Shown one piece after another: positions 1 through 7,524 of a DNA stretch of 64,000 bases. The notes beneath the pieces were generated by a model. The model was not told where the DNA came from and ran no database searches. It saw nothing but the letters and a program-made list of their open reading frames with translations. A program made the translations under genes and the position numbers. Position 1 is the stretch's first letter; each line of letters opens with the position of its first letter. Location of the stretch: positions 744,001 through 808,000 of the forward strand of contig JABTUD010000002.1 in NCBI GenBank assembly GCA_015075555.1, read 5' to 3'. This stretch comes from Thermoflexaceae bacterium (lineage in GTDB: Bacteria > Chloroflexota > Dehalococcoidia > Tepidiformales > Tepidiformaceae).

Positions 1-266
1 CCGGCGAGGCGGCAGGCGGGGCCGCTGCACCACGTGATTTCGGTTTCGGGCGGCCTGTGGGTGCGGAAGTCGGCGTAGAACGTGACGCAACCGTAGACGA
101 GGGCGGGCGTGGTGTTCAGCTGACGGGCAACGGCCTCGATGGCATCACGGGAGATGTAGCCATAGGTCTCCTGGACCCTGTGCAGCGCCGGGAGGAGGTG
201 GCCCTTCCCGGGTTCGAATTCAGCGACCAGGTCCTTCAATTCCTGCGCAGTCGGCTCCGCACCCAT
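1..266 (-). CDS. nuoE: NuoE-like NADH dehydrogenase subunit (partial, C-terminus off window)
   Basis: The first 88 codons of a 24-kDa thioredoxin-like [2Fe-2S] subunit (NuoE/HoxE family) read leftward off the window edge. Helical N-terminal signatures are visible (LLPALHRVQETYGYIS, then VYGCVTFYADFRT), followed by a CSGPAC pair that matches the first two iron-sulfur cysteines (C-x4-C). The remaining two cysteines lie outside the window. The ATG at 266 has a good GAGGT ribosome site about nine bases upstream. The family passes electrons from NADH or formate through FMN-binding NuoF-like partners, so nuoF/nuoG or formate dehydrogenase genes probably follow outside. It could equally belong to an NAD-linked hydrogenase or formate dehydrogenase. 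Confidence 0.85.
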   Translation of the reverse strand, partial: MGAEPTAQELKDLVAEFEPGKGHLLPALHRVQETYGYISRDAIEAVARQLNTTPALVYGCVTFYADFRTHRPPETEITWCSGPACRLA

Positions 267-350
267 GGGCAGCTACCTCAATTGTGAAACGTGGCACGAG
301 TATACCCCGTACATGGTTCGTGGTCTTGCCGCCGGAGGATGTGAGCCGGT

Positions 351-1670
351 TCAGATGGAGAAGCGGCCAGCAGAATCGGCGTGCATGAGCAACGCCACCT
401 TCTCCCCGAGGAGGAGGCTGTAGTTCTGGCCGCGGTCTTCGGGGTAGATCTGGGTGGTGTTGGCGAGGTAGAGGCCATCCACTCCGGTGCGGAGGTCCGG
501 AATCGAGCGTGAGTAGTGGGTCGTGATCACGGGCTGGCCACCGGGGTCCTTGAACAGCCACTTCTGGCGCACCCACGAGGGGTCGAACCCCGGGTTGACC
601 TGCCGGATGCCGTCCAGGTAGCTCGCGAACACAGCTTCGGCATCCATCTCCAGGACGGGATGCCCGGGGGGGACATAGTTGGAGAGGTAGACGATGTGAT
701 TGCCGCCATAGCGCTCTGGCGGGATGAAGTTGGTGTGCTCGACGCAGGCCACGAACGGCAGCTGGTCGGCGATGTTCAGCCAGTAGATGCCGCTCAGCGG
801 CCGGTCGAGTGCGAGCACCAGGCAGGTCGCCCACTGGTAGCGAACGCTATCGAGGATGGCGGCGTAGCCAGCGGGGAGGGAAGGCGCGATCTTTCGCGTG
901 ATGGTGTTGGGCGTTGTCATGAGCACCCGGTCGAAGGGGTGCACCTGGCCGCCTGCGCGGATGCCCTGTACGGCGCCTTCTTCAACGACGACCTCATCGA
1001 CCGGGGTGTCGAGGTGGATGGCGCCACCTCGCTCCTCGACGAGGGCGGCGAGCTTCCGGATATAGGCCATGAACGACCCTTCGAGGTAGCCGAGCTGTTC
1101 CTTCATGCCCGCGCCCCCGCTACGTGAGGCGAAGCGGAGGTAGACCTTGCCCCAGAGCCATGTCATGCCCACCTGGTCTGCCTGGCCGGCGAACTTCCCC
1201 CGCAGGAGAGGCCCCCAGACAGCGGCAAAGGCCTTCTTCCCAACGGCGCGCTCCATCCACTGCCGGGCTGTCACCTCTTCGTACTTCTTCCAGTCTCCCT
1301 GCCGTCTCAACCAGAGCGCGGCGAGCCCGAGCCTGATGCGGCTGGTGAGTGGGATGGCGGTGAAGCGCAGCAGGTCCATGGGGGTCACGAACGGGAAGAC
1401 GCGGCCGTTGCGGAGGATTCCCACTTTCGAGTCTATCCACCGGAGCTGGTCGCCGAGCCCGAGCTCCTCGATGTAACGGACGACGGTGGTGTCGTTGGTG
1501 AACAGGTGATGATAGAAGCACTCGAGGGGCTCACCGCCCACGTCGAAGGTCACGACCTGGCCGCCGACATCGGGACGGCCTTCGAAGATGGTGACGCGGT
1601 GCCCGTGGTCCTGGAGGGTCCGTGCGGCAGCAAGGCCGGCTATTCCCGCGCCCACGATGCCGATGTTCAC
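351..1670 (-). CDS. NAD(P)/FAD-dependent amine-oxidase-like protein
   Basis: A 439-residue flavoprotein with an N-terminal dinucleotide-binding motif (GIVGAGIAGLAAA) followed by the acidic end of the Rossmann beta-alpha-beta unit, and a C-terminal GLYLANTTQIYPEDRGQNYS segment typical of the protoporphyrinogen-oxidase/amine-oxidase superfamily. The start is taken as GTG at 1670 because it forms a GTGA overlap with the preceding gene and places the Rossmann motif at the very N-terminus; a longer reading frame upstream has no such motif. Close relatives sit in polysaccharide and lipid-linked glycan clusters, and here it is the last gene of such an operon. The substrate is unknown; a UDP-galactopyranose-mutase-like or polyprenyl-lipid oxidoreductase role is only inference. 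Confidence 0.85.
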   Translation of the reverse strand: MNIGIVGAGIAGLAAARTLQDHGHRVTIFEGRPDVGGQVVTFDVGGEPLECFYHHLFTNDTTVVRYIEELGLGDQLRWIDSKVGILRNGRVFPFVTPMDLLRFTAIPLTSRIRLGLAALWLRRQGDWKKYEEVTARQWMERAVGKKAFAAVWGPLLRGKFAGQADQVGMTWLWGKVYLRFASRSGGAGMKEQLGYLEGSFMAYIRKLAALVEERGGAIHLDTPVDEVVVEEGAVQGIRAGGQVHPFDRVLMTTPNTITRKIAPSLPAGYAAILDSVRYQWATCLVLALDRPLSGIYWLNIADQLPFVACVEHTNFIPPERYGGNHIVYLSNYVPPGHPVLEMDAEAVFASYLDGIRQVNPGFDPSWVRQKWLFKDPGGQPVITTHYSRSIPDLRTGVDGLYLANTTQIYPEDRGQNYSLLLGEKVALLMHADSAGRFSI

Positions 1671-2677
1671 GGGACGCCTGCCTCGGACTCGACCTCTTCG
1701 ACATCGACCCTGGCGATGCGCCCGAAAGAGACGCCGAAGCTCCAGAGGAAGATGAGGCCGAGGATGGTGGTGGGGATGAGGATGATGGCGTGGGCCACTA
1801 TCGAATACGCCCCGGCATCGGCGCCTTCGACGCCCGCACCGACGAGCACGAGCTTTGCGGCCCACTCGAACGGCCCGGTCCCACCAAAGAAAGTGGGGAT
1901 GATGATGGCGAGGTTGGCCGCCGAGAGCAGCAGGCAGTAGTGCGCGAACCCGACGCCGAGGTCGAAGCCCTGGCCAATTACGGCATAGCAGGCCGCTTCG
2001 ATGGTCCAGGCCGTGGCGCTGAGCACCACCACCATTACCAGGGGACGCCACTCATGGACCGAGCGCAGGCTGAGGGCGAGCTGGTCGGCGATGTGCTCGG
2101 CGCGGTGCTCCAGGCGCTCCGGCAGGAGGCGCAGAAAGAAGTGCATGACGCGCCTGGTCCGCTCTTCGGAGAGAGTGATGATGTAGAACCCGGCGAGCGC
2201 GGCGACGAAGAGGACGCTCGACGCGACGGCAATCAGCCGCAGGCGGCTGTCTTCGAAGCCGACGAAGGCGCCAGCGACGAGGAGCATGAGCACCAGCGTG
2301 CAGCCATCGAAGAGCCGCTCGACGGCGATGGTGCCAAACGTGCCCATGCGCGAGACCTTCTCACGGTCGCCCAGCACATAGGCCCGCACCACCTCGCCCG
2401 CCCGCGCGGGCAGGAGGTTGTTCGCCATATAGCCGATGATGGCGTAGGGGAAGAGCCGCGCCGGGCTCATGGGCGCCACGGGCCGCATTAGCACGGACCA
2501 GCGAAAGCAGCGGGCCACGATCGCAACAAAGAGAACCGCGGTGGCGGGAACGAGGTACCAGTATTCGGCTCTCCCAAGGGCCTCGGCCAGCTCTGAGGGG
2601 TGAGTGGCGCGAAGGAAGAGCGCGATGAGCACCGCGCTGATGGCGAACCCGAGCCAGAAACGGATGGAGCGGAGCAA
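1667..2677 (-). CDS. YbhN/LPG-synthase-like flippase family membrane protein
   Basis: A 336-residue polytopic membrane protein of the UPF0104/lysylphosphatidylglycerol-synthase TM-region family (YbhN, AglD C-terminal domain type). Diagnostic segments include RCFRWSVLMRP near residue 57 and GYMANNLLPARAGEVVRAY near residue 82, the conserved N-x2-P-x-R-x-GE core. About seven or eight hydrophobic helices are visible. The start appears to be TTG at 2677 with a GGGAG box upstream. It ends four bases inside the FAD enzyme and follows the Agl23-like gene by 21 bases, so it is part of the same transcription unit. Family members move or accompany lipid-linked sugars across the membrane. Confidence 0.85.
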   Translation of the reverse strand: MLRSIRFWLGFAISAVLIALFLRATHPSELAEALGRAEYWYLVPATAVLFVAIVARCFRWSVLMRPVAPMSPARLFPYAIIGYMANNLLPARAGEVVRAYVLGDREKVSRMGTFGTIAVERLFDGCTLVLMLLVAGAFVGFEDSRLRLIAVASSVLFVAALAGFYIITLSEERTRRVMHFFLRLLPERLEHRAEHIADQLALSLRSVHEWRPLVMVVVLSATAWTIEAACYAVIGQGFDLGVGFAHYCLLLSAANLAIIIPTFFGGTGPFEWAAKLVLVGAGVEGADAGAYSIVAHAIILIPTTILGLIFLWSFGVSFGRIARVDVEEVESEAGVP

Positions 2678-2698
2678 GAAGGGGGCGCTCCCGGTGGG

Positions 2699-5600
2699 TT
2701 ACTGAAGGGTAAACAGGCGCAGCCGCCCGCTGCCGCCCTCCGAGACCCACAGCTTACCATCGGCCGTTTCGACGATCCCGTAGGGACGGTTAAGGGGCTC
2801 TTCGGAAGGCGCGATGGTGTTGAGGAGCTGTCCGTTGCGGTCGTAGACGCGCACCTGGTTGAGGCCGGGCAGGCTGACGGCCACGCGCCCATCGCGCAGA
2901 GCACGCAGGTAGGGCTTGTCCTTGACGTCCTGGCCTCCCCAGCCGTCAACCGCGAACTCGCCTGCGTATTCGCCCCGGGCATTGAGGATCTGCACGCGGC
3001 GGTTGTACATGTCGGCCACAAGGATCGAGCCATCGGCGGCGATATCGAGGCCGACGGGCTCATCAAACTGGCCGGGGCCGGCGCCACGTTCGCCCACCTG
3101 GCGGACGAAGACCCCGGCGGGGGTGTAGACCATCAGCCGTCCATGACCGGTGTCGGTGACCCAGATATTCCCCTCGCTATCGATGGCGGCGTCGCGAGGG
3201 CCGTAGAGGTCATAGGGGCCGGGGGTCTTCGAAGTGTCGGGCGGGCCACCGAAGGTGGTGACGGGCTTGAGGTCGCGGTCGAACACGCGCACGCGCCAGC
3301 CGAATGTGTCGGCCACAATGATGGTCCCGCCGGGCCCGACTTCCAGCCCCCAGGGCTCGGCGCTCTCGTTGGGATCGGCAGGGTTGGCACGAACATCCAC
3401 CGACGCCACGAAGTTCCCCTGCGCATCGAACTTCTGCAGCTTCTTCGAAGCCCGATCGATGACATAGAGGTTGCCTTCCGGGCCGGCCTCGACGTCGACA
3501 GGAGAGACGAACTGGCCCGGCAACGAGCCAATGCCACCGAACAACGGACGTCCCGATTTGTCGGCCGTAGGCGCCGGTGGTTCGAGGGGGCGCGTGGTGA
3601 GCGCGCCCGTTTCGGGGTCGAAGTTGGCGGGGAAGTAGGCGAGCGCATCGACAGAGCCACTCGGCCGGTGCGGGTCGTGGTCGCGCCAGTAGCCGGCGAT
3701 GGTGGGCAACCAGCGGCCCCTGAAGATGCCGGAGCCGATGGTCTCCCAGGTGGCCCGCTTCGGAACCAAGTTGGGGAGCTCGAAGGGCCCCACCACCACA
3801 TGACCGGTCCAGGGGCCGGTCGTAATCGCCGACCGGTAGGTCTCGTCGAACCACCAGCGATGGGGATATGGGATCGGGCTGCCATAACGGACATCGCCTG
3901 ACTGTTCGAGGGAGTCGTTCACCTTCCCGGCGTTGGACTGGTTGACGAGCAGGACCGCGTAGTCACCCGAAGGCAAGCCGGCCGTGAAGTCCATGTAGGC
4001 AACGGATGTGTAGTCGCGAAGATACCAGGCCCAGGGCCAGGCGAAGGAATCGGTCGAATCGACGGCGATGGGCAGGGCGAAGCCCTTCCCGGAGGCGGCG
4101 GCGAGCATGTCGACCTGGTCAGCGATATCGGTGATGTGGGGCGAGCTCTGCGTGTAGATGAGCAGGTCCTTTGGCACGTCGCCGCGTTCGTAGACCGCCA
4201 TGACCATGGTGCGGACCGAGAAGAGCACGAGGGCGCCGGCGACGGCCACCACCGCCAGGGCGCCTGCGGCGCGCCTTCCGAAGGGAGCCGCGGTGACGCA
4301 GATCATCAACACGGCGCCGAGCGCGACGCCGGCCCTTGCCACGTTGTAGGGGGCGCCGCCGGGGATGTAGGCGATGATCGCCATCGCGCCGAGGGCGGTC
4401 AGGGCGACGCTCAGGAGGAGCGGGATCATACGCCGGGCCGGGGGTGGCGATTGCCACGCGCGCCAGGCGCGGGCAATGGTCCAGGCGGCGAGTATGCAGG
4501 CGGGAAGCGCCAGGTGAGTGTTGAGCCAGGGCATCTTTTCGCCGGCCATGGAAAGCACCAGCCAGGTACCGGCCAGCCAGAACCAGAGGAACCGCGAGAA
4601 TGCATCGCCGCGAACTATGGACCACCAGGCGCCCCCCACTGCGATCGCCAGGGGCAGGAACTCATAGGCGGGCATGAGCATGTAGTAGTAGAACCAGGGC
4701 TGACCGCCACGCTGCACATCCTGCTGACCTATCCAGTAGTCGAGCGAGCCCCACGGCCCGCTGCAAAGCCCTTCGAGGTTGGTCCAGAGCGAGGTCATGA
4801 GGGTCAGGTAGAGGAGTGCGGCCCCCCCGGCGGCCAGCGCCCACGTCTTCGGCCGCCACTGCAGGCCAATGAGGGCGGTGGCGCTGGTGGTGATGGCGAA
4901 GAGCCCGCCCATTGCCAGCGCATCGCGCGCGGGATGGGTGGGCCGGCAGACGACATCGCCGGCGTCATAGTCCCAGTAGCAGCGGCAGACGAGCTGCTTC
5001 TCGCCAACGACGCCAAGGCTTTCCAGCGGGCCCCGCAGGAGGACGGTGATGAGGGGCACGGTCATGGTGCCCAGCAGGATCAGGGCGTCACCCGGGCGGG
5101 GGAGCTCTTCCCAGTCGAAGCTGCGGCGGAGGAAGCCAAGGAACGGCCAGAGGGCGGCGATGGCCCATGCCCATGGAGCGAGTGCGACGGTGAGCAGCGC
5201 GCGCCGCCAGGCCGTGTTCACGCCGCGCGCATCGAGGGTGGCAACGGCGAGGAGCGCGGCGAGGTAGACATCGAGAAAGATGAGAAAGACGGCGAGGGTG
5301 AGGTAGGTGGCCTCTTTCGTGGCCATCGAGCCGGCAAAGGCGAGGGCGAGCACAATGAGCCAGCGGTCGCGGCCCCCGGCGAGGTAGCGCCACATGGCGG
5401 CCACCATGAGCATGGTGAAGAAGGCCATGTAGATGTCTTCGCGGAAGAAGCGGCTGTAGTAGACGAGCGTCGGCGAGAAGGCGATTAGCGCCACGGCTGC
5501 CAGCGTCCCCACCGCGCCAAGGCGCCGGCGCAGGAGCAGCGGCAACGCTGTCAGACCCATGCCGAAGATGGCCGCCGAGACCCTCGCCGTGTAGTCGCTT

Positions 5601-5890
5601 GCGCCGAAGAGATAGAAGACAGCGCCCTGGACGTGGTAGTAGAGCGGCCCATGGAAAACGGGGTCGTGCCTGTAGTTGCCCTTGAGCAGCCCCCACGACC
5701 ACTGCGCGTGGATGCTCTCGTCGTGGTGCAGTGCGCGCGAGCCAAGGTCCCAGAAGCGCAGGCCGAACGCTACCGCAAAGATGACAATGTAGAGGGCGAC
5801 CTCCCAGTTGACCCGGACCCGCACCTGGAGGAGGCGTTCGAGGGCCCCCATGGCGGGGGTGGAAGGCGGGGTGGCCGCGCGCAGAGTCAT
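2699..5890 (-). CDS. Agl23-like (TIGR03663) membrane protein fused to NHL beta-propeller
   Basis: A 1063-residue fusion. The N-terminal half is a GT-C-like polytopic protein with the diagnostic LHHDESIHAQWSWGLLKG and HDPVFHGPLYYH segments of the TIGR03663 flippase-activity-associated family; the Asp-Glu pair sits in the first external loop as in dolichyl-phosphate-mannose glycosyltransferases. From about residue 778 to the end there are repeated blocks such as PWGLEVGPGGTIIVADT and PVGLDIAADGSILVADMYN, which are NHL repeats expected to form a six-bladed propeller outside the cell. It begins with an ATGA overlap with the upstream gene. Likely role is transfer or flipping of polyprenyl-linked sugars, with the propeller binding glycan or protein; the propeller function is inference. 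Confidence 0.88.
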   Translation of the reverse strand: MTLRAATPPSTPAMGALERLLQVRVRVNWEVALYIVIFAVAFGLRFWDLGSRALHHDESIHAQWSWGLLKGNYRHDPVFHGPLYYHVQGAVFYLFGASDYTARVSAAIFGMGLTALPLLLRRRLGAVGTLAAVALIAFSPTLVYYSRFFREDIYMAFFTMLMVAAMWRYLAGGRDRWLIVLALAFAGSMATKEATYLTLAVFLIFLDVYLAALLAVATLDARGVNTAWRRALLTVALAPWAWAIAALWPFLGFLRRSFDWEELPRPGDALILLGTMTVPLITVLLRGPLESLGVVGEKQLVCRCYWDYDAGDVVCRPTHPARDALAMGGLFAITTSATALIGLQWRPKTWALAAGGAALLYLTLMTSLWTNLEGLCSGPWGSLDYWIGQQDVQRGGQPWFYYYMLMPAYEFLPLAIAVGGAWWSIVRGDAFSRFLWFWLAGTWLVLSMAGEKMPWLNTHLALPACILAAWTIARAWRAWQSPPPARRMIPLLLSVALTALGAMAIIAYIPGGAPYNVARAGVALGAVLMICVTAAPFGRRAAGALAVVAVAGALVLFSVRTMVMAVYERGDVPKDLLIYTQSSPHITDIADQVDMLAAASGKGFALPIAVDSTDSFAWPWAWYLRDYTSVAYMDFTAGLPSGDYAVLLVNQSNAGKVNDSLEQSGDVRYGSPIPYPHRWWFDETYRSAITTGPWTGHVVVGPFELPNLVPKRATWETIGSGIFRGRWLPTIAGYWRDHDPHRPSGSVDALAYFPANFDPETGALTTRPLEPPAPTADKSGRPLFGGIGSLPGQFVSPVDVEAGPEGNLYVIDRASKKLQKFDAQGNFVASVDVRANPADPNESAEPWGLEVGPGGTIIVADTFGWRVRVFDRDLKPVTTFGGPPDTSKTPGPYDLYGPRDAAIDSEGNIWVTDTGHGRLMVYTPAGVFVRQVGERGAGPGQFDEPVGLDIAADGSILVADMYNRRVQILNARGEYAGEFAVDGWGGQDVKDKPYLRALRDGRVAVSLPGLNQVRVYDRNGQLLNTIAPSEEPLNRPYGIVETADGKLWVSEGGSGRLRLFTLQ

Positions 5891-7524
5891 TCGCCTGCCC
5901 TCACGTATACGCTGACGGGGGTCTGCGCTACATCAAGGCGGTTCCGGTCGGCGAGCCAGGCGATGTACTCGAGGGCGCCCCCGGTGGGCGGCTCGATATG
6001 CGCCTCCAGGGCCCAGGTACCTTCAAGGGGGGCCCAGCCCTGGGGCTGCGGCAGTGTGGCGGGCCAGACGAGCACAGCGGCATCGCCCGGGAGGGCTGTG
6101 ACGGTCACCGGCGCATCCCTGAGGACCCAGGTCGCGCCGGGGGCGACTCCGGGGTGGACCGCAATGGAGCCACCCATTTCGAGGGCCTGCTGACGCATGG
6201 TCTCTGCCTGCGGGGCCAGCAACGGCGAGGGGAGCGGCTCTTCGCGCCCGCTGAGGGCAACTCCCATCGAGGCAGCCACCATGTGGGCAAGCCCGGTAAC
6301 GGCGGCTACAGCCAGCAGGGACGGTGCCGTGCGCCGGTCCCAGGCGATGTAGGCAAGCACGCCGGCAACCATGAGGAACAGCCCGGCGACAAGGGCGACC
6401 TCGCGGTCGCTGCCCGTTTCGCCGCGGCCGGCCCATTTGAGGACGTTCATGGTTGCGATCATCGCCAGGAAGGCCGCTGCGCCGAGCAGCCCGGCGGCGA
6501 TCTGCCAGTTGGCGCGCCTCATTGCAGCCACGACGTCCACCGCGCGGACGGCAGCAGGGCCCAGGTGGAGCGCAAGGGGGAGGGTAAGCGCGGCCACGGG
6601 CGCGAGGGAGTGGGCGCCGGCAGAAACGAGGAGCCAGGACAGGGCGACGCCGGCCCAGGAAAGGAGGAGGAGATCGAATGACGCGATTGCCCGGCGACGA
6701 AGGGCACTTAGCGCGGCGAGGATAGCGGCGACCGCGCCTGCGGCAAGCAGCGGCCACGAATAGAGACCCGCCACCTCCAGGGCGGTGGCAGTGGACCACT
6801 CCTCTTCAAAGCCGGCGGCGAAAAGGTCGAACGGGGCGACACGGAGGCCATCGACGCCGAGACCGAAGCGAAGGGTGGTGGCAGCCACACCGGACAGCGC
6901 CCCGGCGGCAGCCCAGGCCAGGCGACGGTCGCGGGGGAGCATGCCCGGCCGAACCGCGGCGAGCACTGCCCCGGCCGCCAGCAGCGGCAGCACGACGGGG
7001 CCACCGGTAGCTACAACGAACGCGATCCCGGCCCAGGCCGGCGCGGGCAGGCGCGGGCGAGTGAAAGCCACCAGCAGCCAGGCCGTCAGTGCGAGGTCGA
7101 ATCCCATGGCTGAGGCCGAGACGCCGAGGGCGATGCCGGGGCCATCAAAGGCAAGGAAGAGCAGGGCAAGGAGCGCACCGCCGTCGCCAAGCCGCGAACG
7201 CAGCAGATAGAGCGCCCCCGGGATGGAGACCGTAGCCGCGAAGGCGAGCGCCCTTGGCGGGACTTCCGAGGTGCTCAGGTGCAGGAGCAGTGTGCTCAGC
7301 GCCTGGAACAGCGTCGGCACAAAGCGGGGGTCGGCAATTCCTTCGCGGGCCTGCCATGCCCCGGAGAGGTGCACCAGCTCGGCCCCACCGACAGGCGCCT
7401 GCCAGGTTGGTCCGAGCCTCAAGAGCACAAACACCGCGGACACGGCCAGCCATGCCACCGCCGAAAAAGAGACGGTGAACCGGCGCTCCATCGCTTCGCC
7501 GCCCTCGCGGCCCGGTTCGCTCAC
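5887..7524 (-). CDS. polytopic GT-C-like membrane protein, unknown
   Basis: A 545-residue protein with about twelve hydrophobic helices and a C-terminal soluble tail of roughly 110 residues. The first helix is followed by a short external stretch (GAELVHLSGAWQAREGI) in the position where GT-C enzymes carry their acidic catalytic loop, but the usual Asp-Asp/Asp-Glu pair is not obvious, so catalysis is doubtful. The GTG start at 7524 overlaps the DUF2298 gene (GTGA) and its stop overlaps the Agl23 gene (ATGA), tying it to the glycan operon. Function is not recognised; a structural or sugar-transfer partner of its two neighbours is the simplest inference. Confidence 0.75.
   Translation of the reverse strand: MSEPGREGGEAMERRFTVSFSAVAWLAVSAVFVLLRLGPTWQAPVGGAELVHLSGAWQAREGIADPRFVPTLFQALSTLLLHLSTSEVPPRALAFAATVSIPGALYLLRSRLGDGGALLALLFLAFDGPGIALGVSASAMGFDLALTAWLLVAFTRPRLPAPAWAGIAFVVATGGPVVLPLLAAGAVLAAVRPGMLPRDRRLAWAAAGALSGVAATTLRFGLGVDGLRVAPFDLFAAGFEEEWSTATALEVAGLYSWPLLAAGAVAAILAALSALRRRAIASFDLLLLSWAGVALSWLLVSAGAHSLAPVAALTLPLALHLGPAAVRAVDVVAAMRRANWQIAAGLLGAAAFLAMIATMNVLKWAGRGETGSDREVALVAGLFLMVAGVLAYIAWDRRTAPSLLAVAAVTGLAHMVAASMGVALSGREEPLPSPLLAPQAETMRQQALEMGGSIAVHPGVAPGATWVLRDAPVTVTALPGDAAVLVWPATLPQPQGWAPLEGTWALEAHIEPPTGGALEYIAWLADRNRLDVAQTPVSVYVRAGE

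Noticed and set aside
205-225. GGTTCGAAT, a tRNA T-loop-like string
   Set aside because: It lies inside the NuoE-like coding sequence and no acceptor, D or anticodon arm can be drawn around it.
4136-5488. Long antisense open frame (450 codons) opposite the Agl23-like gene
   Set aside because: It is a GC-bias shadow with Gly/Glu/Arg-rich nonsense composition; the opposite strand encodes a clear membrane protein.
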